DNA of 64,000 nt. It comes from an uncultured Bacilli bacterium. GTDB lineage: Bacteria; Bacillota_I; Bacilli_A; RF39; UBA660. Where the stretch lies: contig CAKOWU010000002.1 of assembly GCA_934129885.1 (NCBI GenBank), forward strand, positions 96,001 through 160,000, read 5' to 3'. Shown here in pieces: positions 1 to 7,797 of this stretch. The translations under genes were made by a program, and so were the position numbers. The notes beneath the pieces are model-generated. The model did no database searches. It was not told the DNA's origin and saw only the letters and a list, made by a program, of their open reading frames with translations. Numbering within the stretch: position 1 is the first letter of the stretch; each line of letters begins with the position of its first letter.

Positions 1-2
1 AG

Positions 3-605
3 GATTTCAGTGTAGATGATTTATCTGGCAAGAAGATTTTAGGAGGCCGTGAGGGTGGTATGCCAGCGATGACGCTTGAATATGCTTTGAAACAAAATGG
101 CGTAGATGATGCGGATATTGATACTAGTGTTGATTTTTCTTCTATGTCTGGGGCGTTTATAGGTGGTAATGGAGATTTTGTTACTTTATTTGAACCTACT
201 GCGTCAGAAATTCAAAATGAGGGATATGGCTATATTGTGGCTTCTGTAGGTGAGCTTGGTGGTAGTGTGCCTTATACAGCTTATAACGCTAGGGGAAGTT
301 ATATAGATAATAATCCTGATGTAATTGAAGGGTTTACTAAGGCTATTCAAAAGGGCTTAGATTATGTTCACAGTCATTCTGCGAAGGAAGTTGCGAGTAC
401 AATTAGTAAGCATTTCCCAGATAATTCTATTTCAGAACTTACTGATATTGTTCAAAAATATATGGATATTGATGCTTGGTATGATACTACCTATATTACA
501 AAAAATGATTTTAATCATATTATGGACATTGTTAGTAGTGCTGGTAAGTTAGATAAAAAAGTACCTTATAAAAAGTTAGTTAATAATAGTTATAGTGAGA
601 AATAA
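3..605 (+). CDS. ABC transporter substrate-binding protein, 5'-truncated (SsuA/TauA/NMT1-like)
   Basis: This is the C-terminal ~200 residues of a periplasmic-type solute-binding protein; the reading frame is open to the left edge of the window, so the signal peptide and first lobe are missing. The GGREGGMPAMTLEYALKQNG stretch is characteristic of the NMT1/THI5/SsuA family, which delivers nitrate, sulfonate, taurine or pyrimidine precursors to an ABC importer. A helical C-terminal lobe with an 'NNPDVIEGFTKAIQKGLDYV' segment also fits the family. Its stop overlaps the start of the ATPase gene by one base (TAATG), so the three genes form one operon. The substrate cannot be decided from sequence. 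Confidence 0.85.
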   Translation, partial: DFSVDDLSGKKILGGREGGMPAMTLEYALKQNGVDDADIDTSVDFSSMSGAFIGGNGDFVTLFEPTASEIQNEGYGYIVASVGELGGSVPYTAYNARGSYIDNNPDVIEGFTKAIQKGLDYVHSHSAKEVASTISKHFPDNSISELTDIVQKYMDIDAWYDTTYITKNDFNHIMDIVSSAGKLDKKVPYKKLVNNSYSEK

Positions 606-1348
606 TGGGTATTTTAAGTATTAAGAATTTAAGAAAAATTTATCACAATGAGTCTAAGGAAACTTTGGCTGTCGATAGTTTTTCTTTTGATTTAAATGAG
701 GGCGAGTTTGTCGCTATTGTGGGGCCTTCGGGCTGTGGTAAGAGTACGATTTTATCTATTTTATGTGGGCTTGATGAGGCATCTTCTGGGAATATAGAAC
801 ATGATAAGGATTTAAGGTTTGGCTATATGTTACAGGGGGATAATTTATTTGAATGGAATACGGTGTTTAAGAATTGTTTACTAGGCCTTGAGATAAATGG
901 TAAGGTATCTAACGAGGATAAGGAATATGTTAAAAGGTTACTTAAGACGTACGGGCTTGGTGAGTTTATGGATGCGTATCCTGGGGATTTATCTGGAGGG
1001 ATGAGACAGCGAGTTTCGCTTATTAGGACGCTGGCGACGCATCCAGATATTCTTTTACTTGATGAACCTTTTTCGGCTTTAGATTATCAGTCGGCTTTGG
1101 CTGTGTCTGATGATGTATATGGTATTATTAAGAATGAGAAGAAAAGTGCGATTATGGTGACACATGATATTAGTGCGGCGATTAGTATGGCAGACAGGAT
1201 TATTGTTTTATCGGAAAGACCGAGCCATGTTAAGAAGGTTTATGAGATTAATTTGACTGATAAAAGTACACCTATTAATAACAGGAAGGCGAAGGAATTT
1301 AGCTATTATTATGATATGATTTGGAAGGATATTGATTTTCATGTGTAG
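605..1348 (+). CDS. ABC transporter ATP-binding protein (SsuB/TauB-like)
   Basis: 247-residue nucleotide-binding subunit of the importer. Visible motifs in order: Walker A GPSGCGKST (about residues 40-48), Q-loop in GYMLQGDNLFEW, signature LSGGMRQR, Walker B ILLLDEPFSALD, and the H-loop in MVTHD. The Q-loop/W arrangement and the 'LSERPSHVKKVYEINL' tail are typical of the nitrate/sulfonate/taurine branch. Translation is probably coupled to the upstream binding-protein gene through a TAATG junction. Length is normal for the family. The substrate remains unknown. Confidence 0.93.
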   Translation: MGILSIKNLRKIYHNESKETLAVDSFSFDLNEGEFVAIVGPSGCGKSTILSILCGLDEASSGNIEHDKDLRFGYMLQGDNLFEWNTVFKNCLLGLEINGKVSNEDKEYVKRLLKTYGLGEFMDAYPGDLSGGMRQRVSLIRTLATHPDILLLDEPFSALDYQSALAVSDDVYGIIKNEKKSAIMVTHDISAAISMADRIIVLSERPSHVKKVYEINLTDKSTPINNRKAKEFSYYYDMIWKDIDFHV

Positions 1349-2129
1349 TGCAGAACATAAGGCGTATTTAAAGAAAGTTAAGTTATATAAGTATGCCGTA
1401 CGTGCGGTACAGGTTTTGATTATTGTGGTATTTCTTATAGTATGGCAACTAGCGTCTCAATATGGTATTATTAATTCATTTATTTATTCTAGTCCTAGTA
1501 AGATTTTTTATACTATTGTATCATTATACAATGATGGTTCTTTATTTCATCATGTTTGGATTACTTTTTATGAGGTTATAATTAGTTTTGTTTTAGGTAG
1601 TTTGATTGGAATTAGTATCGCAGTGGCGTTATGGAGATTTACGTTTTTGTCTAGGGTTCTTGATCCTTATTTGACGGTTTTAAATAGTTTACCTAAGGTG
1701 TCACTTGGCCCTATTATAATTATTATTGCGGGTGCTGGAATACAGTCTATTATTGTTATGGCTTTGTTTATTTCGGTTATTGTGACGATTATTAATGTTC
1801 ATCAAGCATTTTCTAATACGGATAAGAATAAGTTAAAGGTTATGGAGAGTTTTAAGGCTTCTAAGAGTCAAATTTTATTTAAACTTATTTTACCAAGTAA
1901 TTTCAATAATATTATTGGGGTTTTTAAGGTAAATATTGGTCTTGTGTTTATTGGTACTATTATGGGGGAATTTTTAGTTAGTAAGGCTGGGGTTGGTTAT
2001 TTAATTATGTATGGCTCACAGGTGTTTAATTTAAATTTGGTTATGAGTGGGATAATTATTTTGGCTATTATGTCTAGTTTATTATATTACTTTATTGTAT
2101 TTATTCAAAAAAGGCTTACCAGACGGTAA
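1341..2129 (+). CDS. ABC transporter permease (SsuC/TauC-like)
   Basis: Membrane subunit of the same importer, with about six hydrophobic segments. The cytoplasmic EAA-loop is recognisable around 'KVMESFKASKSQILFKLILPSN', which docks on the ATPase. I place the start at the ATG at 1341, with GGAAGG at 1323-1328 as ribosome site; a TTG nine bases upstream (1332) is in frame but badly spaced. The start lies inside the end of the ATPase gene (8-bp overlap), so the operon is tightly coupled. A rho-independent terminator overlaps the stop codon. Confidence 0.9.
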   Translation: MCSAEHKAYLKKVKLYKYAVRAVQVLIIVVFLIVWQLASQYGIINSFIYSSPSKIFYTIVSLYNDGSLFHHVWITFYEVIISFVLGSLIGISIAVALWRFTFLSRVLDPYLTVLNSLPKVSLGPIIIIIAGAGIQSIIVMALFISVIVTIINVHQAFSNTDKNKLKVMESFKASKSQILFKLILPSNFNNIIGVFKVNIGLVFIGTIMGEFLVSKAGVGYLIMYGSQVFNLNLVMSGIIILAIMSSLLYYFIVFIQKRLTRR

Positions 2130-2136
2130 GTTTTTT
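2113..2136 (+). terminator. Rho-independent terminator of the ABC importer operon
   Basis: CTTACC-AGAC-GGTAAG stem-loop followed by TTTTTT; the stem includes the last codons and stop of the permease gene. Confidence 0.85.
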
Positions 2137-2218
2137 GATGTGCTTTGTCTACAATCTTACAAAGTAAAAGGTAAAACATAAGAAGCATTTACATAATTCT
2201 TCCTCCTTGTTTTCCCAC

Positions 2219-2262
2219 AAAAAAATATGGAATGTAAATCTTATAATTTACACACCATATTA
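2219..2262 (-). terminator. Terminator downstream of the variable surface protein gene
   Basis: Read on the minus strand, a long two-part hairpin (AATATGG/CCATATT and TGTAAAT/ATTTACA arms) is followed by seven Ts. It lies about 130 bp past the stop of the surface-protein gene, so that gene's transcript would include the GC-rich segment in between. Confidence 0.7.
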
Positions 2263-2274
2263 TACAAGGCCTTT

Positions 2275-2385
2275 AAACCAGCAGGCAGCTGCTGACGCAG
2301 TCGCCTGATTATCCTGCGAGACTTTCGCTATCGCTCGTCCCGCTCCTGCGTCCCTTTCAGGGACTTACCAATTGCTTCGTTTATG
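2275..2385 (-). other. GC-rich, hairpin-dense segment downstream of a putative variable region
   Basis: About 100 bases of GC-rich sequence in an otherwise AT-rich chromosome, between the stop of the surface-protein gene and its terminator. On the gene strand it contains GTCCCTGAAAGGGAC (stem with a GAA loop), a CAGCAG-CTGC-CTGCTG hairpin and other GC-rich complementary pieces (CGCAG/CTGCG, CAGGC/GCCTG). No open reading frame or tRNA fits. DGR targets are known to carry a short GC-rich hairpin just after the variable region; whether this is such an element or a structured RNA is an inference. Confidence 0.5.
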
Positions 2386-2392
2386 TTTTATC

Positions 2393-3871
2393 TTATCCTA
2401 CAGTATACGGACTATTTGAAATCCCGTCTCCCTCAAGAGAGATATCAGAGGATAGATAAAGAACTGGCGCCGCACCGTAACTGTTAATAGCGTAGTCGTG
2501 GCTCAGGCCGCCGTCACTGTACACATGGAACATGTTGCTAGCGTTTAAGGTAGAGGAAGGCGCGATTGTCCATGAAAAATTTTTTGCCGCAGGTCCTGCG
2601 TAAATCCAGTTATGCGTAGCACTTTCTTCATAACATGATGAATTATTCCAATATGCCATTACACTTGTACACTCTGAATTAGTACTTGCTTTTACATAAT
2701 CACTTGGATTCATTAATCCTACTTTACCTTTCCATTTATACGTTTGTTCCTGCGTTATTGTATTTGATAAATTTGTTACATTATATTTCGTTACACCAAC
2801 ATTAAACATATGTGATACTACTATATTTTGAACATTACTACTTAAACTATTATACCAATCATTATTTAAATATGTATTCAAATAAGCTTCTTTCTCCGGC
2901 AAATCTTTTAAAGTTCCATCTATAGTCCAAGGCATTTGTGTTACATTTTTTCCATTAGTATCAAGCGTTGTTGTTTTGCTTCCCCATACTTTACAGCCCA
3001 AGTATGAAGATGCTGAAGAATCATAACAGTAATCTGTCCTTGTACTAGAATATCTAGTACCATCAGTTGAATTTGAACCTGTTACGTCAGTAATGCTTGT
3101 TGAATACCCAGGGTCAAACACCTTAATACCTATACTACCATTTTTTATTACCTTTAGTGTGTTATCACTTTCTATGGCAATTATTCTATATGTATCTGTA
3201 CCTAATGTAATATAGTTATTTGGGTTTGCTCCTCTATATACATATCTGCCTGCTTCCGTAGAATCAGTATAGAGTCCGTCACCACTGGTAACTACTTTTG
3301 CTTTTAACATTTCTGCGGCAGCATTACTAGTATCTCCACCAGTACTACCACTACTTCCGTCACTTTGGACAAAGTCTAATGTAACTGTTAGAGATGCATC
3401 TAGATTAGTAGGTTGTGAGGTAACGCTATTACTATAAGTTACTTTTACTGACAATGTAGAAGATGTACCTTGTTTTAAGACATCACCTTCTTTTATACCA
3501 CTTGTTTCAAATAATATCGCAGAATTATTATCTTTTTTTAGGGCTATTTTATTAAGTTTGGCATTTAGGTTACCTTTGTTTTCTACTTTTATATTATAAG
3601 TTATACTATCGCCAGGCAACACTAAATTAGTATTAAATGTAGCCGTTAGCCCGTCATAACTAGGTGTGCCACTTACTGATGCACTACCTACTTTATTACT
3701 AGTTGTAATGTCAGTGATTGATATATTCCAAGATGTAGATATATTAGATGTACCAGATATCTTTAAACTACTTGCGAAAGCCGCATATCCTACCGCCATA
3801 ATAACTACAACCGCAAGTAAGCCTCCTATAAGTATGCTTTTATTATTCTTATAACTTCTATGTCTGTTCAT
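2393..3871 (-). CDS. Membrane-anchored TasA/camelysin-like surface protein with hypervariable C-terminus (copy 1)
   Basis: 492-residue exported protein. Residues 1-12 are basic, about 13-33 form a hydrophobic signal/anchor, and about 35-165 form a beta-rich domain resembling the TasA/CalY group (SKISGTSN-type start, 'LPGDSITYNIKVENKGNLNAKL' region). A Gly/Ser-rich linker follows near 168-178. The C-terminal ~310 residues resemble the lectin-like DUF6273-type domains of gut Firmicutes, ending in 'APVLYLSSDIS...NSPYTV'. The first ~230 residues are nearly identical to the protein at 53.5-54.9 kb, whereas the tails differ. Codons in the last ~45 residues switch to C-ending types, unlike the rest. 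A Spo0A box lies 51 bp upstream. Ribosome site AGGTGAT, spacing 6. It has no known partner here; a sortase or SipW-like peptidase is not in the window. Confidence 0.8.
   Translation of the reverse strand: MNRHRSYKNNKSILIGGLLAVVVIMAVGYAAFASSLKISGTSNISTSWNISITDITTSNKVGSASVSGTPSYDGLTATFNTNLVLPGDSITYNIKVENKGNLNAKLNKIALKKDNNSAILFETSGIKEGDVLKQGTSSTLSVKVTYSNSVTSQPTNLDASLTVTLDFVQSDGSSGSTGGDTSNAAAEMLKAKVVTSGDGLYTDSTEAGRYVYRGANPNNYITLGTDTYRIIAIESDNTLKVIKNGSIGIKVFDPGYSTSITDVTGSNSTDGTRYSSTRTDYCYDSSASSYLGCKVWGSKTTTLDTNGKNVTQMPWTIDGTLKDLPEKEAYLNTYLNNDWYNSLSSNVQNIVVSHMFNVGVTKYNVTNLSNTITQEQTYKWKGKVGLMNPSDYVKASTNSECTSVMAYWNNSSCYEESATHNWIYAGPAAKNFSWTIAPSSTLNASNMFHVYSDGGLSHDYAINSYGAAPVLYLSSDISLEGDGISNSPYTVG
2460..2575 (-). 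other. Putative DGR-type variable region (VR) of copy 1
   Basis: Codons between 'WTI' and 'APVLYL' are dominated by NNC/NNT triplets (AAC, AGC, TTC, CAT, TAC, AGT, GAC, GGC, CAC), the pattern expected if AAC/AAT codons of a template repeat had been mutated at adenines. Local GC content is far above that of the flanks. The framework (W-T-x-x-P ... V ... G ... SYG-x-x-PVLYL) resembles lectin-fold DGR targets. No reverse transcriptase or template is seen in the window. Confidence 0.5.
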
Positions 3872-3921
3872 ATTTTATCACCTTTACTACTTTAAATGTA
3901 CATGACATTTAGAGTGGGCTT

Positions 3922-3928
3922 TGTCGAA
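3922..3928 (+). promoter_or_regulatory. Spo0A box (TGTCGAA) upstream of surface protein copy 1
   Basis: Exact 7-mer TGTCGAA, the consensus Spo0A-binding box, in the 174-bp gap between spo0A and the surface-protein gene and 51 bp before that gene's start. TGTCGAA occurs in only one other intergenic place that I noticed, upstream of spo0A. Confidence 0.55.
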
Positions 3929-4023
3929 CATTGTTTTGCAAAAAGCACCTAAAATGTTCTATTGCTTCTATGGTAATGATATCAAAAAACAGGGATGATG
4001 TAAATACTCCAGCAAATGTTTAT

Positions 4024-4048
4024 AAAAAAAGAACTTAATGTCCTTTTA
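4024..4048 (-). terminator. Terminator of spo0A
   Basis: On the minus strand AAAGGAC-ATTAA-GTTCTTT with G-T pairs, followed by a T run, immediately after the spo0A stop codon. Confidence 0.6.
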
Positions 4049-4810
4049 AGCAATTTTATGGAAGTCTAGTCTTAACTTATCAGCGATAGTTACGATAAAT
4101 TCTGAATTAGTGGGTTTGGCTTTATCGATATCTACGCTATAACCAAATAAATCTTCCATGAAATCAATGTTACCTCGATTCCAACTAACTTCAATAGCGT
4201 GTCTTATGGCTCTTTCTACTCTAGAGACCGTTGTGTTAAATTCTTCGGCTAAAGCGGGATATAATTCTTTTGTAATACCGCCAATTACGCTAGGATTATT
4301 AAAGATAATTTTGACGCCTTCTCTTATATACTGATAGCCTTTTATGTGTGATGGAATACCTAGTTCATGCAGCATTCTCGTGATAGATACTTGAAGATTA
4401 TTACCAAAGAAGTCTATGTTTTTGTTATCACTTTTTTGATTAGATATTTCATATATTCTAGATCTTAAGTCATCTAAATCAAATGGTTTTAAGACGTAAT
4501 AGTTAACGCCAAACTCAGATACTTCTCTTATGACTTCGGCAGCATTATAACTTGTTGCGACGATTACATTTTTATTTATACCTCTTTCTTTCATTTGTTT
4601 AAGTACATAAATACCGTCTTTTTTAGGCATAATTAAATCTAGTATAATTACATCATAGTCATCTTTGTATTTTTCGATCATTTCTATACCTGCACTGCCA
4701 TCATGGGCCTCTAAAACGATATTTATGTTACCTAAACTTTTAAAATACTCTCTTACCATATCTATTAAATTAACATTATCATCAATCATTAAAACTCTTA
4801 TATTATTCAT
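4046..4810 (-). CDS. spo0A: Sporulation master response regulator Spo0A
   Basis: 254 residues, the usual size. The receiver domain (about 1-125) has the acidic pair D10/D11, the phosphorylatable D58 in VIILDLIMPKKDG and the conserved lysine in YVLKPFD. The DNA-binding output domain (about 145-254) is unmistakable: 'ITRMLHELGIPSHIKGYQYI', 'GGITKELYPALAEEF' and the recognition helix region 'SRVERAIRHAIEVSW'. It is activated by phosphorelay and switches on early sporulation genes by binding TGTCGAA boxes. One box lies 77 bp upstream of its own start, suggesting autoregulation. It is a single gene with its own terminator. Confidence 0.98.
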   Translation of the reverse strand: MNNIRVLMIDDNVNLIDMVREYFKSLGNINIVLEAHDGSAGIEMIEKYKDDYDVIILDLIMPKKDGIYVLKQMKERGINKNVIVATSYNAAEVIREVSEFGVNYYVLKPFDLDDLRSRIYEISNQKSDNKNIDFFGNNLQVSITRMLHELGIPSHIKGYQYIREGVKIIFNNPSVIGGITKELYPALAEEFNTTVSRVERAIRHAIEVSWNRGNIDFMEDLFGYSVDIDKAKPTNSEFIVTIADKLRLDFHKIA

Positions 4811-4886
4811 ATTTCTCTTTCTCCTTTACTGTTTTCAATTATACAAAACCTTGACACTTTTTTCCATAGCACATTTTATCTAGTTT

Positions 4887-4893
4887 TGTCGAA
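4887..4893 (+). promoter_or_regulatory. Spo0A box (TGTCGAA) upstream of spo0A
   Basis: Exact TGTCGAA between tpiA and spo0A. Spo0A genes in bacilli are autoregulated through such boxes; a TATAAT-like element lies between this box and the start codon on the minus strand. Confidence 0.6.
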
Positions 4894-4934
4894 AAAATAA
4901 GAGAAGTACATCTAACTGGTTACTTCTCTTATTT
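4892..4934 (-). terminator. Terminator of the glycolytic operon (after tpiA)
   Basis: Minus-strand hairpin AATAAGAGAAGTA...TACTTCTCTTATT with a T tail; its left arm includes the tpiA stop region. It abuts the Spo0A box. Confidence 0.85.
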
Positions 4935-5583
4935 TTTTTAATTTTTTTGTGTCTAATGACTCTGCACCGACGATAAAACCTGAAACGTTTGGTATTTTAT
5001 TAAGCGTATCAATATTATAAGTACCAACGCTTCCGCCATATATAACTTTTACGTCATAGTCAAATAAAGATTTTATAAATGTTATGACTTCTTCTATTTT
5101 TTCTATAGGGGGAGTTATGCCATTCCCTATTGCCCAAATGGGTTCATAGGAAATGATAACTTCTTTATCTATACCCTCTAAATCTTTTTTTATTTGATTT
5201 TCTATGACGCTTTTATAGTCATCAGTTTTATCCTCACCTACGCATAATATGACGTTTAAGTTATTATGGAGTGCAGATTTAACTTTTTTATTGATTAGTT
5301 CATCGTCTTCTTTAAATAGTATACGTCTTTCGGCATGTCCGATTAAAGCAAAAGATACTCCGATTGATTTAGCCTGATATGCTGATATTTCTCCGGTATA
5401 GCTGCCAAAGTCTCCTACATATATATTTTGAATACCTGCCTTTATTTTATTACCGGAAAAGTAAGGAATATAGATACTACTTGGAAAAAATATAATGTCT
5501 AGGTCTTTTATTTCGTTTAAATAATTAGTCATTTCTTTATATGTTAAGTTCATTTTATGATTTGCAACAATTAATTTTTCCAT
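4912..5583 (-). CDS. tpiA: Triosephosphate isomerase
   Basis: Interconverts dihydroxyacetone phosphate and glyceraldehyde 3-phosphate in glycolysis. At 223 residues it is shorter than the usual ~250. Substrate-binding N8 and K10 are in NHKMN, the catalytic histidine is in ALIGHAERR, the catalytic glutamate is in SYEPIWAIGNG, and the phosphate-binding glycine motif is VIYGGSVG. It is the last gene of a minus-strand operon with gap and pgk. Its start overlaps the end of the glycosyltransferase gene by 13 bp. Confidence 0.96.
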   Translation of the reverse strand: MEKLIVANHKMNLTYKEMTNYLNEIKDLDIIFFPSSIYIPYFSGNKIKAGIQNIYVGDFGSYTGEISAYQAKSIGVSFALIGHAERRILFKEDDELINKKVKSALHNNLNVILCVGEDKTDDYKSVIENQIKKDLEGIDKEVIISYEPIWAIGNGITPPIEKIEEVITFIKSLFDYDVKVIYGGSVGTYNIDTLNKIPNVSGFIVGAESLDTKKLKKIREVTS

Positions 5584-6806
5584 TTGTTTCCCCTTCTTTT
5601 AAAGAAATTAATAATTTTACTTTTTAAATCTGTGTTACCATTTTTGATAACCTTTTCATAAATGGTAATAATTTGATCGGCAAAGTATTTAGAAGAATGC
5701 ATTTCTGCACTTGCACTGGCTCCTTTTTTAAGGCGTTTTGTTAAAGATTTATCATGTTTTATTTTAAGGATAGCTTCTTCGCATTCTTCTTTTGTATTAA
5801 ATATGAAACCATTATAGTCGTTTATTACGGTACCATTGAAACTTTCATCATTTATACATACTGCTGGTACACCAGCAGCAAGGGCTTCTACGACGGTAAG
5901 TCCTTGGGTTTCAAAATGGCTAGCGGTTACAAAGACGTTAGAGATATTATAGTATTTAGGGGCATCCTCATATGGTACTTTACCAGCAAAGACAACGTTT
6001 TTGGAAACACCATACTCCTCTGCTTTCTTTTTTAAGAAATCTTCGTCTGGTCCATCTCCTACTAGTAATAATTTAATGCGTGGTTCTTTTTTGGCAATAG
6101 AGGCGTATACATCGATAATAAATTCGATATTTTTCTCCTTACCGAGTCTACCTAAATAAAGAATGACAAAATCGTCTTTTCGTATTTTACATTTTTTTCT
6201 TATTAAATCTAGTTCATTTTTCGAATATTTTTCTGGATAGAATCTTTCTGTTTCTATACCTGTTGGGATTATATAGATATCTCTATCATATTTATATTTT
6301 TGTTTGAATAAATCATAAGTTTTTTTTGTTGGTACAATAAGTTCTGTACAGGTTTTATCACAAAAAAATTTGGTGATATATTCAACTATTTTTTTACTAC
6401 TTTTATCAAAGTATCCTTTGGTAATAGCTTCGACATAGTCTTCATACATTGTATGATAGGTATGTACTAATGGTATATTAAATTCGATACTAATAAGTCT
6501 TGCGAAGGTACCAATACCAAATTCAGTGTGTGAATGGATAATATCTAAATTCCACGATTTAATTTTTTTAACTGCTCTTATTGGATACATACCTGTTAGT
6601 CTATAATCATATATTCCTGTAGGTATTCCAGGAATTCTTATTATTTTGTCATCGTCTTCGTATTTATATTGCATGTTTTCTGGGTTGACTGTTACGACGT
6701 AGACGGTATGCCCTTTTTTTTCTAAGGCTCGTTGGAGCATTAAAATACTAGTTGACACCCCATTTGTATATGGTGGATAACTATCTGTAAATATTCCTAT
6801 TCTCAT
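5571..6806 (-). CDS. GT4-family glycosyltransferase, likely diacylglycerol glucosyltransferase-like
   Basis: 411 residues, GT-B fold. The start MRIGIFTDSYPPYTNGVSTS is the acceptor-loop signature of GT4 enzymes that glycosylate diacylglycerol or phosphatidylinositol. The donor-binding half shows LYLGRLGKEKN, LLLVGDGP and the EX7E-like 'ASHFETQGLTVVEALAAGVPAV'. Members of this group in Firmicutes and Mollicutes make mono- or diglucosyl-diacylglycerol, the anchor of lipoteichoic acid. It sits beside a UPF0104 membrane protein, a pairing also seen in lactic acid bacteria. The exact acceptor is inferred. RBS AGGAGG with good spacing. Confidence 0.85.
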   Translation of the reverse strand: MRIGIFTDSYPPYTNGVSTSILMLQRALEKKGHTVYVVTVNPENMQYKYEDDDKIIRIPGIPTGIYDYRLTGMYPIRAVKKIKSWNLDIIHSHTEFGIGTFARLISIEFNIPLVHTYHTMYEDYVEAITKGYFDKSSKKIVEYITKFFCDKTCTELIVPTKKTYDLFKQKYKYDRDIYIIPTGIETERFYPEKYSKNELDLIRKKCKIRKDDFVILYLGRLGKEKNIEFIIDVYASIAKKEPRIKLLLVGDGPDEDFLKKKAEEYGVSKNVVFAGKVPYEDAPKYYNISNVFVTASHFETQGLTVVEALAAGVPAVCINDESFNGTVINDYNGFIFNTKEECEEAILKIKHDKSLTKRLKKGASASAEMHSSKYFADQIITIYEKVIKNGNTDLKSKIINFFKRRGNKWKN

Positions 6807-6807
6807 A

Positions 6808-7797
6808 TTAGTCCTCCTTTATTATTGACACTCCCCCTATTATAAAGCCCATATAATAAGTTATAAATCTCCATGTTATCATTATACTAGATAATACTGG
6901 CCCTGTGACGAAAGTACCAAAGAATACGGTAAAGCAGTATTCTATTCCGCCACTGGCACCAGGGGTTGGTATGAAAGAACTTATAATCATTACGTATGAT
7001 GTAGCCACGACTGCTTCAAGTGGTGTGATTACTCCTCCAAGACCAAGTATTAGGGCGTAAGGAATTAAGTATAGTAAGATAAGTCCAAGGATATTTACTA
7101 GAATCATGAACATAAAGGATAGTTTATTATTAAATAGTTTTAAGGCACAGTTATGAAAGTTTTCGATATATTCGCCTTTATTGGCTAGAAATTTATCCTT
7201 GTTTTTAATAATTTTTAATTTTGCCCCTACTTTTATTATTTTATCTAAGATAAAAGTATTACCTTTTCTATTAAATGAAAGTATAAAAAGGAAAATGATA
7301 ACGAGTAAATTCACTACATATCCTATTATAACGAGTTTCTTTAATAATAAATCATTTTGAAAGATATGTAAATAATGATTTATTAAAACAGAAATGCTTC
7401 CTAATATAACTAAAGCAATTTGATAAACGATAAAATCCTCTATTACTATATTTGTACCTTTAGATGCATCAATATTTTGTTTTTTTAGTTTATATATTTG
7501 ATAAGGCTGTCCTAAGGCGGCGAATGGTGTAATGTTATTAATAAACTGGGTATCTAGTATTAGTTTAAAGGTTTTACTAAATTTACGTTCACTTTGAAAC
7601 TGTTTAATAAAACTATGTAGAGATATTGCTCTACATCCTAAATACAAGATAAACAGTAAGCACGCCAGTAGCAGATAAGATAGGTCATAAGAAAATAAAT
7701 AATTTATTTTATCGGCAGCGTCATCTTTTAAAGCAAATATGAGTACAATCAGGGTTATTAATATAATTAACATGATGTTTTTTTTATTATTTTTCAT
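6808..7797 (-). CDS. UPF0104 / lysylphosphatidylglycerol-synthase-like membrane protein
   Basis: 329 residues with about eight hydrophobic segments, the flippase-like integral membrane domain also found as the N-terminal half of MprF. Motifs typical of the family are 'TPFAALGQPYQIYKLKKQN' and 'IPTPGASGGIEYCFTVFFG'. Such stand-alone proteins are thought to move or handle lipids, often next to a glycolipid glycosyltransferase as here (1-bp gap). It overlaps the end of pgk by 11 bp. Substrate unknown. Confidence 0.85.
   Translation of the reverse strand: MKNNKKNIMLIILITLIVLIFALKDDAADKINYLFSYDLSYLLLACLLFILYLGCRAISLHSFIKQFQSERKFSKTFKLILDTQFINNITPFAALGQPYQIYKLKKQNIDASKGTNIVIEDFIVYQIALVILGSISVLINHYLHIFQNDLLLKKLVIIGYVVNLLVIIFLFILSFNRKGNTFILDKIIKVGAKLKIIKNKDKFLANKGEYIENFHNCALKLFNNKLSFMFMILVNILGLILLYLIPYALILGLGGVITPLEAVVATSYVMIISSFIPTPGASGGIEYCFTVFFGTFVTGPVLSSIMITWRFITYYMGFIIGGVSIIKED

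Noticed and set aside
2130..2392. DGR template repeat next to the copy-1 variable region
   Set aside because: The GC-rich segment has no adenine-rich similarity to the variable region, so it is not a template.
6429..6435. Additional Spo0A-like box (TTCGACA)
   Set aside because: It lies in the middle of the glycosyltransferase coding sequence.
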